Assembly (NCBI RefSeq): GCF_021018805.1
Contig: NC_086283.1
Location: 63,008,182 to 63,072,181 of the forward strand
Direction of reading: 5' to 3'
DNA from: Prinia subflava
Lineage: Eukaryota > Chordata > Aves > Passeriformes > Cisticolidae
DNA: 64,000 bases
Of the stretch, positions 24,370 to 34,610 are shown piece by piece. Each line of letters begins with the position of its first letter. The first letter of the stretch is position 1. Position numbers and translations under genes: made by a program. Under the pieces are notes generated by a model that saw nothing but the letters and a program-made list of their open reading frames with translations, was not told where the DNA came from and made no database searches.

Positions 24370-24591
24370 CCCTTCTGCGTTCTTCTGTGCCTTCAGCAGT
24401 TGTGCTAGTCTGTCATCTTCGATTGTATAGTTTGGCTTCGGAGGCAAATTAAATTGAGAGATATTAAGTCTTGATGGTATCAATGCCATTGTTTTCTGCA
24501 CCTCTCGCGCTACCTGACGGGCTGCCCAATCTGCTTTTCGATTTCCTTCACAAATTTTGGAGTTGCCTGATTGATGTGCCTTGCAGTGCAT
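24367..24591 (-). pseudogene. pol: C-terminal part of RNase H and pol linker
   Basis: This 74-codon frame begins HCKAHQSGNSKICEGNRKAD, the end of the RNase H fold, including the last acidic residue (D in RKADWAA). A linker toward integrase follows and ends at the TAG at 24367-24369. It is out of frame with the preceding RNase H piece, so an indel lies close to 24593-24600. Confidence 0.8.
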
Positions 24592-24596
24592 GATTG

Positions 24597-24956
24597 CTAC
24601 TTGTTCAGGTTTTGTACTGCATCTATCAATTGTAGGACTGCATCTTGATGTTTAATATTTGTCCCTTGGGAGGACAGCAGTCCTCTTTCTTTCCATAAAG
24701 CTCCGTGTACATGCACTACTCCAAAGGCATATTTGGAATCAGCCCAGATATTCACTGTCTTCTCTTCACTCAGCTCATGTGCTCTGGTTAACGCGATTAG
24801 TTCTGCCCTTTGTGCAGACGTGTTAGGTGGTAGTGATTTTGCCTCTATTACTACATCAATTGTAGTTACCGCATATCCCGCGTATCTGGTTCTGTTCTCC
24901 ATGAAGCTGCTTCCATCTGTAAAGAGTTCCCACTCTGGTTGCTCCGGGGGGGACAT
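24597..24956 (-). pseudogene. pol: RNase H domain of the inner provirus pol
   Basis: RNase H removes the RNA strand during reverse transcription. The frame shows the catalytic acids in order: D in LFTDGSSF, E in SAQRAELIAL and D in WADSKYAF. The fourth acid lies in the next fragment. It is out of frame with the RT: the switch falls at a run of seven Gs on the plus strand (24946-24952). It ends at a TAG within NLNK at 24597. A homopolymer run is a likely place for a real indel or a sequencing error. Confidence 0.85.
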
Positions 24957-27900
24957 CCTTCAGATCTGTTCTTGCTGAATAAGTGTGCTCGATGACTTCT
25001 AGACAGTCATGCTCTAATGGACCTTCCTCAGCTGTGGCACCTAGAAATAGAGCTGGATTCAAGAGGTTAGTTGTTTTTAGTGCAACATCATCCTGCTCAG
25101 TCAGGGTTACCTGAAACTTCATCATCCGGCTTGGAGAGAGCCAATGGCCCCCCTTTTGTTCCAGGACTGTAGTTACCATGTGTGGCACATAGACATCTAT
25201 GTGTCTTCCCATTGTGAGCTTCCTGGCTTCCTGTATCAGCAGCACGGTAGCTGCCACTGCCCGCAGACATGAAGGCCATCCGGCACTTACGTTGTCGAGT
25301 TGTTTGGAAAAGTAACCCACCGGCCTTTTCCAGCTTCCCAGTCGTTGGGTCAGGACTCCCAGTGCCAGTCGCTGCCTTTCATGCACGTACAGCTGAAAGT
25401 CTTTAGACAGATCAGGTAACCCCAAAGCAGGAGCAGTTGTCAGTGCTTCCTTTAATTTCTGGAAGGCCTCTTTCTGTGGTTTGCCCCAGGTGAACGGCTG
25501 CGTCTTCTGAGCCTCGTACAAGGGTTTTGCAATCAGTCCATAGTCCATGATCCACAGGCGACACCACCCTGTCATTCCGAGGAAGATCCGCAGCTCGTGT
25601 AGATTCTGGGGCTCTGGAATAGCACAGATAGCTTGAATACGATTAGTACCCAGTTTTCTCTGCCCTTGTGAGATTTCACATCCCAGGTAAATCACAGTCT
25701 GTTGGGCAATTTGTGCTTTTTCTCTGGATACCTTATACCCTCCCATTCCTAATGAATTTAAGATCTCAATGGTTACCTTTATGCAGGTCGTTTCTTCCTC
25801 TGTTGCAATCAAAATGTCATCTACATACTGGAGTAATAAATATTGGTCTCTTGGTACTTGCCCTTCTCTGGTCCAGATTTCCAGTTCTTTTGCCAGTTGA
25901 CTTCCAAAGAGAGTGGGGGACCCCTTGTACCCCATCGGTAATCGAGTCCAGGTGAGCTGAGTTTTCCTTCCACTTTCTGGATGTTCCCACTCAAAGGCAA
26001 ATAGTTTCCTACTTTCTTGGTCAAGGGGTATACAGAAGAAAGCATCTTTTAAGTCAATTACAGTAAACCATTTATATATCTCTTTTACGGATGCTAACAA
26101 TGTATAGGGATTGGCAACCACTGGATGAATGTCTTTTGTTATTTCATTTATACCTCTTAAATCCTGTACAAGTCTATACTCACCATTGGGTTTCTTCACT
26201 GGGAAAATTGGGGTGTTGTATTCCGATTTACATTCCTCTAGAATTCGATATTTTAAAAATTTATCAATGGTCTTTGCTATTCCCTGTCGTGCTTCTGGTT
26301 TTATAGGGTATTGTTTAATTCGTACAGCCTTTGCTCTTTCTTTTAACTCTACATGTACCGGTTGTGCCAATTTAGATTTTCCAGGTACATCTGTTTCCCA
26401 GACAGAGGGAATTACTGCATCTTCTACTTCTTTAGGAATATTAGAAATTGGTTTTTCTTTTATCATCAAAATCTTTCCTGTCTTAGACTCCGGAATTTTC
26501 ATTACGAGTTCACCATTCTCAAAAGTAATTACTGCCTCCAGTGCTGCCAGTAGATCGCGCCCTAAGAGCGGAGTTGGGCAGTCTGGCATGTATAAGAATT
26601 CATGGGTCAAGATCTTATCTTCAAAGCTCAATTCTAGGGGTTGCAAGAATGGCCGTACCTCCTCCTTCCCTGTGGCTCCAATGACTGCTGCTGACTTGTT
26701 CCCGATTTGCCCCTCAAGATAATTTAGTACAGAATGTGTGGCCCCCGTATCAATGAGAAAATCTACGTCTTTTCCTTCTAAATGCAAAGTCACCATGGGC
26801 TCCCTTGATCCTGGCTCTCTCTCATGTAAAACCATGACCCTGGCTACACCATCCAGCTGATGCTCACTACTTTGATTAAACATACTGTCTAACTGAGGCT
26901 GACCATTCTGGCTAAACCAGTTTGGACACTCCCTTTTCCAGTGTCCCTCCATCCGACAATATGCACACTGATTCAGACCTAATCTACCATGACCAGAACC
27001 TCTGCCAAAGCCACCTCTATTAACGCCACGACCACCTCTACCACGTCCCCGCCCCTGTCTCTGTAAGACTGCCAAAAGGCTTTGCCCCTGTTTCTTGACA
27101 ATTTCTCTGTCCCTGTTATTATAAACTTTCCAGGCAACCTCTAGGAGTTTATCCAAGTTTCTTAACTCTTCACCTTCCAGTTTCTGTAGCTTTTTCCTAA
27201 TATCTTCCTGTGCCTGACCCAGAAAAATAAAGGCAAGCTGAGTTCTTCCTTGCTCACTGTCTACTTGAAGATCAGTATATCTTCTAGCTGCTTCCTTAAG
27301 TCTTTCTAGAAAGGCAGTGGGAGATTCTTTCTTTTCCTGTCGAATTTCATACAACTTAGACCAGTTCATACTCTTAGGTATTGCCTGTTGAACACCAACT
27401 GAAATCCACTCCTGATATCTCTTTAGCCTTAACATATCCACTCCAGAGGGGTCATTAGCATCCCACTCTGGGTCTGCAGTGGGAAAATTATAATCCAGTG
27501 TCCCTGTCACCAAACCATTTCGTATGTCTTCTCTAGCTCTTTCTCTTGCTGCTCGAAGAACCATATCTCTCTCTGTCTCATCCATCAGAGTGTCTAATAT
27601 GACATGAATATCTTCCCAATCAGGGTTCTGAGTTTTCATTATCATCTTAACCACACGAGCTACCTTATCTGGGTTTTCTCTATACATTCCGGCTGATTGT
27701 TTCCATATAACTAAATCAGCAGGTGAAAAGGGTACCTTTACAAAGACGGGTCCATTAGTTCCCACCCCTTGCCTTAGTGGTGCAATAATCGTTCTCTTTT
27801 GTTTGCCTGATTTTAATATACCCTTTCCTGCCTGAGGCCACTCCAGGGCCAGTTTTCCTCGTGTTCGGTGAGCTACTGGGGCGTCTAGTTCATTTGCTTC

Positions 27901-28944
27901 ACTGTCACTACTTTCCATTCTATCTGTCTTCTTCACATTCCCCCTTTGCTTCTGCCTCACAATCACATCCTGGACAGGTGAATCGGGGAGGGGAGGGTAC
28001 AGGGGGGCAGTCGGGACAGAAGCTGGTGAAGGAGGTGTAGGTGGGAGCGGAGGGTACCCTTGAGCTGGTGTTAGAGGGGGGATAAATCTTTCAGCGGGTG
28101 TGGGCGGGGGAGCAGGATAGCTTTGAGCAGGTGTATGTGGAGAAGGGGGGGTTCTCTGAGCAGGCGGAGGAGGGACAGGCACCTGGGCAGGCGGAGGAGG
28201 GGCAAGCGGAGGAGCGGCTGGCACAGGCAGAGGAGGATAATTACCTTCAGCAGACAAAGGTGGGGGTGAAACATATTGTGCTGGCGCGAGCGAGGGGGGT
28301 GTAAGAGAATCAGGTGGGGTCAGGGTGAGCGGGGTAGAACTTGGTGTTGAGGGGGCCGTGGTGGTTCCGGGAGCCATGGGAGATACCAATAATTCCGATT
28401 CCAGTTCATCTCTTTTTTCCCCTAAAATTTCACTTAAAACTGCATGTTCCATACAATGCTTATTTTGGATGCAAGCCAGACACTTATTATTCTCAAGCTT
28501 CATTGCTTTCATTTTGTCAAGCCACAAAACCGGTTTCTCAAGAAAGCACAGAAATAAGTCAATATATGGTAATTGTTCTACCCTTCCATCTTGTGTACAA
28601 AGCGATCTAAGTTGCATAATAACCTTCACATCAAAAGACCCGTTTTTCGGCCACCTCTGATTTTCAGGCAAAGCGTATTTTGGCCAGTGAACATTACAAT
28701 ATTCAATCAACTTATCTTTTCGTAATTCCTGACCGAAGTTCCCCTCTTTCCAATGTGCCAACAAACAACCCAACGGAGAAGAACCTGGTATAGAGGCATT
28801 ATTGCTGCCCAAAACCTCTTTTAACCCTTTTAGTTTCTCCATATTACAGATACATAAAAACCACAGATGCCGAACCTGCAACGCTTTCGCGATGTCTGAC
28901 GGACGGCTGCCTAGGCAATACCACCAGGAATTCCTTTTGCCCAA
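24856..28944 (-). CDS. gag-pol: gag-protease-reverse transcriptase frame of the inner provirus
   Basis: This single 1362-codon frame contains matrix (PLGCLLAHWKEGNF), a long proline-rich segment (about residues 195-325), capsid (from about residue 395), one zinc knuckle (CAYCRMEGHWKREC, about 658-671), an aspartic protease (FLIDTGATHS, about 731-740), and an RT with the catalytic YVDD (about 1038) plus the connection domain. In murine-leukemia-type viruses a stop codon separates gag from pol; none is present here between knuckle and protease. The first ATG gives MGKRNSWWYC, but homology-like matrix text begins some 45 residues later, so the true start is unclear. The final 30 or so codons are out-of-frame RNase H. 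This is a large intact frame but part of a defective provirus. Confidence 0.9.
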   Translation of the reverse strand: MGKRNSWWYCLGSRPSDIAKALQVRHLWFLCICNMEKLKGLKEVLGSNNASIPGSSPLGCLLAHWKEGNFGQELRKDKLIEYCNVHWPKYALPENQRWPKNGSFDVKVIMQLRSLCTQDGRVEQLPYIDLFLCFLEKPVLWLDKMKAMKLENNKCLACIQNKHCMEHAVLSEILGEKRDELESELLVSPMAPGTTTAPSTPSSTPLTLTPPDSLTPPSLAPAQYVSPPPLSAEGNYPPLPVPAAPPLAPPPPAQVPVPPPPAQRTPPSPHTPAQSYPAPPPTPAERFIPPLTPAQGYPPLPPTPPSPASVPTAPLYPPLPDSPVQDVIVRQKQRGNVKKTDRMESSDSEANELDAPVAHRTRGKLALEWPQAGKGILKSGKQKRTIIAPLRQGVGTNGPVFVKVPFSPADLVIWKQSAGMYRENPDKVARVVKMIMKTQNPDWEDIHVILDTLMDETERDMVLRAARERAREDIRNGLVTGTLDYNFPTADPEWDANDPSGVDMLRLKRYQEWISVGVQQAIPKSMNWSKLYEIRQEKKESPTAFLERLKEAARRYTDLQVDSEQGRTQLAFIFLGQAQEDIRKKLQKLEGEELRNLDKLLEVAWKVYNNRDREIVKKQGQSLLAVLQRQGRGRGRGGRGVNRGGFGRGSGHGRLGLNQCAYCRMEGHWKRECPNWFSQNGQPQLDSMFNQSSEHQLDGVARVMVLHEREPGSREPMVTLHLEGKDVDFLIDTGATHSVLNYLEGQIGNKSAAVIGATGKEEVRPFLQPLELSFEDKILTHEFLYMPDCPTPLLGRDLLAALEAVITFENGELVMKIPESKTGKILMIKEKPISNIPKEVEDAVIPSVWETDVPGKSKLAQPVHVELKERAKAVRIKQYPIKPEARQGIAKTIDKFLKYRILEECKSEYNTPIFPVKKPNGEYRLVQDLRGINEITKDIHPVVANPYTLLASVKEIYKWFTVIDLKDAFFCIPLDQESRKLFAFEWEHPESGRKTQLTWTRLPMGYKGSPTLFGSQLAKELEIWTREGQVPRDQYLLLQYVDDILIATEEETTCIKVTIEILNSLGMGGYKVSREKAQIAQQTVIYLGCEISQGQRKLGTNRIQAICAIPEPQNLHELRIFLGMTGWCRLWIMDYGLIAKPLYEAQKTQPFTWGKPQKEAFQKLKEALTTAPALGLPDLSKDFQLYVHERQRLALGVLTQRLGSWKRPVGYFSKQLDNVSAGWPSCLRAVAATVLLIQEARKLTMGRHIDVYVPHMVTTVLEQKGGHWLSPSRMMKFQVTLTEQDDVALKTTNLLNPALFLGATAEEGPLEHDCLEVIEHTYSARTDLKDVPPGATRVGTLYRWKQLHGEQNQIRGICGNYN

Positions 28945-29146
28945 CCAAGCGTAGCTTTCGCTGCGTCTTAATGGCAGGCCCCCAGACCAGAGAATAAAGA
29001 ACCTTACCTCTCACCAGGGGTCGTTGTGAGCGGCGAGGGTCGCGGCTCCGATGGGCTGCCCGAGAAATCACCCGGTGCCGGCTGGAGCGTGATCAGGTCG
29101 CGGGGTCCTGGCTGCGCCCACAAGGTCCCATCTGGGGTGCCAAAAA
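28945..29146 (-). other. 5' leader of the inner provirus
   Basis: GC-rich sequence between the 5' LTR and the gag frame, about 200 bases, which begins with the primer site. It would hold the packaging region, though I cannot define one from sequence alone. Short overlapping frames here are not called. Confidence 0.7.
29125..29142 (-). promoter_or_regulatory. Primer binding site of the inner provirus, tRNA not assigned
   Basis: On the minus strand, four bases after the 5' LTR, the text is TGGCACCCCAGATGGGAC. The leading TGG and its placement are right for a primer site. It does not match the Pro, Trp or Lys sites I can recall, and it shares only part of the tRNA-Arg type site, so the primer tRNA is left open. 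Confidence 0.7.
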
Positions 29147-29538
29147 TGTTAGCGTAGGAGAACATATAACCACACGAAGGCGATCATATGCGGTTCTTTA
29201 TTCCAGCGCACGGGACACCGGGGTGATAATACACCCAAATCTGATGTCCGAAGGATACAGAGTCGATTCGTGATTTTTATAGTTTAAATTATACACATGT
29301 TAACTAACCCCCACCCCTAGATACTGATTATCCTATTCCTTAGTTACTATCTTAAATCATACCTACGCTTCTACCCTGATCCACACTTGATTTGGTTAAA
29401 ACACTAGCATGGAGCTGTTTACAGAAGCTGACGCTTGTTCCCAGCTAGCTGCATCAAGTTCCAGTTGTACATTCTCTACTTTCCTCCCCCTGCACATTAC
29501 TCAATCTAGAAATTATATTTTTTAACCCTCCACCAACA
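29147..29538 (-). repeat. 5' LTR of the inner provirus
   Basis: 392 bp, minus strand TGTTGGTGG...GCTAACA, with the same TATA box and AATAAA signal as its partner. It differs at five positions, including an adjacent AG/GA pair near 29175. It would have driven transcription leftward, against the outer element. Confidence 0.95.
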
Positions 29539-29542
29539 GTTC

Positions 29543-29963
29543 AGTTTTATGTATGGTAGCCATTGTGACCTCTGTGGGGAAAGTGCACGTTGTTTGGGGG
29601 TTGTGGTTTTGGGACAGAACTTTTGGGGTTCAGAATTTTGAATTGAGTGATTGATTTTTCTTGGAATGCTCCTGCCTTTTGCACCGTATATTCCCTTGTA
29701 CCTTATAAAAATTTAAAAATATGAGGGTGTTGGTTGAATTATGTTAGACTATGCTCGAGATATTTTGAGCAGGTTATTGCAAGGTTTCAGGGTGAAACCC
29801 TGGGTAGCAAAGGCAGAATCAGACCAACATGTAGCCCTCACACCGTCACCTAAATGAAGGTCGGTGAACTTTATACAGGTTTTTTTTTCTTTCTTTTTTC
29901 TTGTCATAGAATTGTTCATTTTTCTTTTTTTGTTTTCTTTTTAATATACTTAAAAGGGTGAGA
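29543..29963 (+). other. 3' internal region of the outer element, right of the inner provirus
   Basis: This continues the outer element after the duplicated GTTC. A hydrophobic reading frame continues briefly and then stops. Pyrimidine-rich tracts (29881-29940) follow. Just before the 3' LTR is AAAAGGGTGAGA, a weak polypurine-tract candidate at 29952-29963. No other feature is seen. Confidence 0.5.
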
Positions 29964-30294
29964 TGTTGCCATGAATTTTCCTGGTTTGCTGAGCGTTCAT
30001 ATTAAAGGAGAAATGTGCAGTTTCTCACGCTGGTGAATTGTAAACACAGGACCATGTTTTGTAAATACTGGCAATGTTATGAATTCTTTCTCCAAGAGAA
30101 GGGGAGGTTGAATGACAGCCTCCTGGACCAATGTGACAGGAGAGGTGGCGATGCCCTTCTCCAATCCATGGTCACCTTGACACAGATATATAATGGAAAA
30201 ATAAACTAAGGGCAGGAGCTTCTGCCCTGCTGCTGTTGTTGCACCCAGATCTGTGTCCCCAGTCTGTTTTCCTGGTTGGGCCTCCACGGTGATA
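29964..30294 (+). repeat. 3' LTR of the outer ERVK-like provirus
   Basis: 331 bp, TGTTGCC...GGTGATA, followed directly by the GTTACA duplication. It differs from the 5' LTR at five positions, two of them adjacent in the GCAGGA region after AATAAA. Confidence 0.95.
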
Positions 30295-30300
30295 GTTACA

Positions 30301-33300
30301 GACAGACTTTTATTGTGCACTGTGAGATTCAGAATAATGTAGACACATTAGACTAGTCAGTCTGCATTAGGATAGCCAGATGTAAAATTTAAAGAAAAAA
30401 AGAAGAAACAAACCTTTTCTTTTCCCAAAGAGCTGCAAATTTCAGAGAGAAATTCACTCTCTTTATTTTATTATGTTCACACAATATTTTTCTTGTGTCA
30501 TCTTTTATGGAGTCTTTCAAGAAAGCCCATAACTTCATGGCTGTGACACTGATGTATAGAGCTCACTGCTTTTGGTGCTATGATTCTTAGCATTCTCATG
30601 TGTTCTATTTAGATCAGTGTATTCAGGGACTGATACTTTCAGTTACTCAGAGGTAAATGACTTCTAATGGCTTTAATTCTAGCTGTGCTGTGCTGTGGTA
30701 AATGAAAGAGAATCCAGACTGAGACAAAAATATTTGGTTTACTGATGGTTCACTACTAGATTAATATAAAAAATTAGATGTGAATGGTCTTACACAAAAA
30801 ATGTCAAGGGTCAGGTAGAGGTTTGGGTCTGATATTCTTGCAGTCCTCCACCAGATGAAGAGTGCTGACACATAGTCAGCACGTAATATATAGGATATTA
30901 CGGAGAAGTCCATAAAAGTGTTGTCATCCAAAGATTTTGAAGAAATGCATAGCATCAGTATTGTAGTTCTCTTACAGTATCACTAAAGACCCTGATAAGG
31001 AGAGTTATTTTACAGAAAATTAGATTACTATCCTATGGCAGTGCTGGAAATTAGTAGTAATAGGACTTATGATAAAATTTTTGCCTAGTTGGATCTGTTA
31101 TCTTATTCTGTCTTGCTGTCATAAGGTTACAGTTACATTGCACATTGTAGGACTGACTGTCTATGTCACTGTTGACATGTTACTGCAGTAATTGACTCAG
31201 TTCCTCAGTGCTAGACCTTTAGGATTTATTAATATGTTTACAGATAGACAATATATATTGTAAAATGTAAACCTGTAATTTTTGAAAATGTTTGAGAAAA
31301 TCAGACACTGCTGAAAGTACATTGAATGTTTTTGAATGTAGGATTTTCATAATAAATATTTTCTTGAATGTACCTCAGACATATATAGTTAAGCATGCTG
31401 CTATCAAAATAGAATACAATACATTTGTAGAGGTTTCTGTTACCACTTAACTGCTCTGTACTCTAAATAAATTCTAAATTATTTAGCTCCAGCATGCTTA
31501 TAAATGTATTTATTACTCTCTGTAAGACATTGATAGGTAGTCCTTGTGAAGGAGGGAAACATCTTAGGCTTTGGCTCCTATTATGTAATCTTTTTATATG
31601 GCAACATGCTGAGAAATACAAGGCAATAAAGCCTGTTATTTACAAGGCTATGTCAAGCTTCTCTTCTGATAAACGCTTTTATGAAGTTTGTGGCTATCAT
31701 TTCTTCAGTCTGTTATTAAAGCAATGTCCTCTTTCTGACAGATGAATCAGCTTATTTCTGGCCATCTGTAGTGCATTCACTCAATCTGCAGCATCACCTA
31801 AAGAGGAATGCTTTACACCTTAGAGCAAATCAGCAAGTCAGACCCATAACAAACACTATATGGAAAGTACAACCAAAAAAAAATTTCTCCACAATTAAGA
31901 TATCTTTAATATATTAGCCTGGTATAGAAGTATTAATTACTTTTAAAGATGTAGAAATGCAAAACTAGTGGATCAAGCCTGATTCCTAACTCTGTCTTGG
32001 TTCAAGGTAGGGCAGAATTGTGACTTTTAACTGTGAAAAACTGTGAAAGCAAGCAAGTAGATTTTTTTAAACAAATCCAATTGATGATATAAAATCATAT
32101 TTCAATAACTCATGTGCTTTTTATTTAGCAAGGAAAATCCCCATTCTGAACATTCAATTATGAGCTTTTCCTCAACATCCTAAAACTGACTTAACTGGGA
32201 CTTGCACTCATCATTTTACGTTTGGCATCCTTACATAAAAATATTTAAACTGAAAAGACATGGTGTGGGCCTTTTTTGCTCTAGCTCCACATTGATTTTG
32301 TGGTCATGGTGAAGCTCAGTTGCAGCTGGTTTAGCCTCACATTGCATCCTACATATAAGTCTTTTTCTCAGAAAAATGTTCAGAAGCTGATTTGGAAATG
32401 ATCTATACTTTAATAAACAAAAAGAGAGACACAAAAATATGTGCAACCTGCCACGGGTCTGAGAAAACAAAGGGACATATCCAGAATAGATTTCTTCAGA
32501 CTAAGGGGGAAGCTGCAAAACTTGCAGTTTGGAGTTTATGGCCTTTTTCCACATCTTTTGTTCTGCATAAAAACATTGTGAAAACCTAATTTGCAATGAG
32601 TCTGGTGGTGTGTAACTCCTCCTGCTGTACTTAAATAAGGGTTAACTGACCTTAAGACTTGAAAAGAAGGTCCAACTTGCATCTGAACTCAGATCCTTAA
32701 AACATCATATAGAAACTTTGAATATTATTTTTTTCTGAAGAAGTATTTAAGATTTTCTCCACTGGGTTCTCCATGAGTTGCTGAGTTCACTGGGTATTCT
32801 ATTGTGGTTATTTTCTTATCAGAAAAAATAATCAGTGTTTTGGGAATGTGATTGTGAGTATTCTGGTACAAGAGCCTATCTTCAGTCACTTATACTTTGT
32901 GGTGCTCATTTTTAAAAGATCCCCATTTTAGCTTTTAAAAGCAGTATTCCTTATGTTTCTTGTACTGATGACTTACAAAAAGGAAAGATTGGTTTGTGTG
33001 CAAGTATGAGTTCCTCATTGCAAGACATGACTTTGTGCTGGAGATGCTTAAAATTTTTGCTTTGTGTGTTATTTTAACATAATATCATTTTTGGTAGAGG
33101 AAGGCTGAGAGCTTCTCAAAAGGGAATATTGAAGTCAGCTATTCTGATTGTATTTTTAGATGACTTAGACTTGCAAGAAAGAAATGTATTTACTGTGAAT
33201 TATGAAGTGGTGAGAAATCTGTACTGTTGAGATACAACTGACATTTATTTTAAATTACTTCTCCTTTTCCATCAAGAACTCATGGTGATATCACATGTTG

Positions 33301-33979
33301 CAATAGTTCCATATCCCTTGTCTTCCAAAAACAAAGCACAGTAGAGGTATAGTTTACTTGTAGGTTTCCAATTGGGATTTCAAAAAATCACTGAAGATTC
33401 AGCTGTGGAAACACAAGATACCTTGGCAATCCCAATCTGTATCAAATTGTTATACAGCTACACTTTTGTTCTTCTGCACCTGTATTTAAAGCTCAGTTGT
33501 TGCAGAGGACTAAAAGATGACATTTCCCCCCAAGTTTTTATTGAAAATTCTTCTGGTCAGTTCCTTATCTAACTGGAAGCTGAAGTCTTGCAACAATTTT
33601 TGACTCTAATATATTTTTGACTCTAGTGTATTCAGTGTATGTGAATATATCTCAAAAGATTTCACTCACTCCCAACAATGAGAAAATTTGTATTGTTTCT
33701 TTTTCATTTATGTATATTTCCTCTAATTATGGGACATGAAGTTTCTTTGTGTATATTTTCTTTTTTTTAGCTACATTATGATGAGCACTGTATTGGACAT
33801 AGAGTGGCTTGTTTAACTCAGCTTGCCCAAGCAATATATGAGAAAGAGAATGTATTGCTAATTATTCCAACCCTGTGAACATCAATATGAATGTTGTATT
33901 AAATATTAAGTGTTTGGGCAATAATGGGGGGGATAATACTGATCTCTAATATAACCATGATAGATTTAGCATATCGTTT
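30301..33979. other. AT-rich DNA, no recognised gene or element
   Basis: No open frame longer than 83 codons and none with a recognisable domain. No LTR ends, CR1 tails or tandem arrays of note. Probably ordinary intergenic or intronic sequence. Confidence 0.6.
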
Positions 33980-34610
33980 TGTACTGGTTTGAAAGCAAAA
34001 CCAGTGAGACTCCAAGTACAATTATATTATACAATTTAATATAGAGAGAAGAAGCAAACAACAAAAAAAAGTAAAAATAAAATAAACTAAAATAAACGCA
34101 ATAGTACAAAGGACCACTGACAGTCAAAATGCAAACCTGACACCCTGTTGGTCAGGGTGTTGGCAGCAGCGCAAAGTAAGTCCTCCCAGAGTGACAGGTC
34201 TGGCTCTGTTGAAGTAGAGATGATCCTTAAGATAGGATCCAGTTGTCCTCTGGAAATCCAGTGGAAACAGCCTCCCTTGGTGTTTGGGATGGCTGGTTTT
34301 ATCCTCGTGGAAAGGCTTTGGCTCCTCCCACTGGGTGGAGCATCCCACAATGGGATGAGGTGATGTTATCAGTCATGTGAGAGGCCTTAAATGGCCCGTT
34401 CACAGGTGATGTCCCTTGGAGGAAGATGGGTGGAGGAAGAGATAAGGAGGCACTGCCTTATCTGGTGTTATCAGGTGTCCCATTAACAGAAGGCATCCAT
34501 CCTCTTCCCCCCCTAGAGTTACAAGAGATAAAGAACAATATCTCCAGACAGGTTTCAACAGATGAAAATAGAATACACATTTTTTGTTACATTTTTCAAC
34601 CCAAGGCACA
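33980..34610 (-). mobile_element. Solo LTR, minus strand (family of 39494-40233)
   Basis: Read on the minus strand, it begins TGTGCCTTGGG at 34610, passes through ATTCTATTTTCATCTG and TTGAAACCTGTC, and ends in ...CAAACCAGTACA at 33980, the TG/CA pattern of an LTR. The central block, with the words AGAGATGATCC, CACCCTG and GGTGTT, is shared with the copies at 39.5 kb and 52.6 kb. I found no matching target duplication. No polypurine tract lies next to it, so it reads as a solo LTR. Confidence 0.7.

Larger units (their letters stand above)
21632..29542 (-). mobile_element. Inner gamma/ERV1-like provirus, near full length
   Basis: The provirus occupies 21636-29538 (7903 bp) on the minus strand, flanked by the 4-bp direct repeat GTTC at 21632-21635 and 29539-29542. 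In element order it has a 5' LTR (29147-29538), primer site, leader, gag-pro-RT, RNase H, integrase, env, polypurine tract and 3' LTR (21636-22027). Four-base duplications, a single zinc knuckle, gag and pol in one frame, and env overlapping the integrase end all fit class I (gamma-like) elements. It carries at least two pol frame disruptions, one nonsense codon and a large env deletion, so it is not a working virus. Confidence 0.95.
18717..30300 (+). mobile_element. ERVK-like gag-only provirus interrupted by a second provirus
   Basis: The element runs from 18723 to 30294, with the 6-bp target duplication GTTACA at 18717-18722 and 30295-30300. Its order is 5' LTR, tRNA-Lys-like primer site, gag, a short 3' region, and 3' LTR. 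A different minus-strand provirus (21636-29538) with its own 4-bp duplication sits inside the 3' region. Without that guest the element is about 3.66 kb, far shorter than a full betaretrovirus-like provirus (roughly 8-9 kb). No protease, RT, RNase H or integrase of its own is present, so it would have depended on proteins from a related element. LTR divergence is 5 of 331 positions. Confidence 0.93.
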
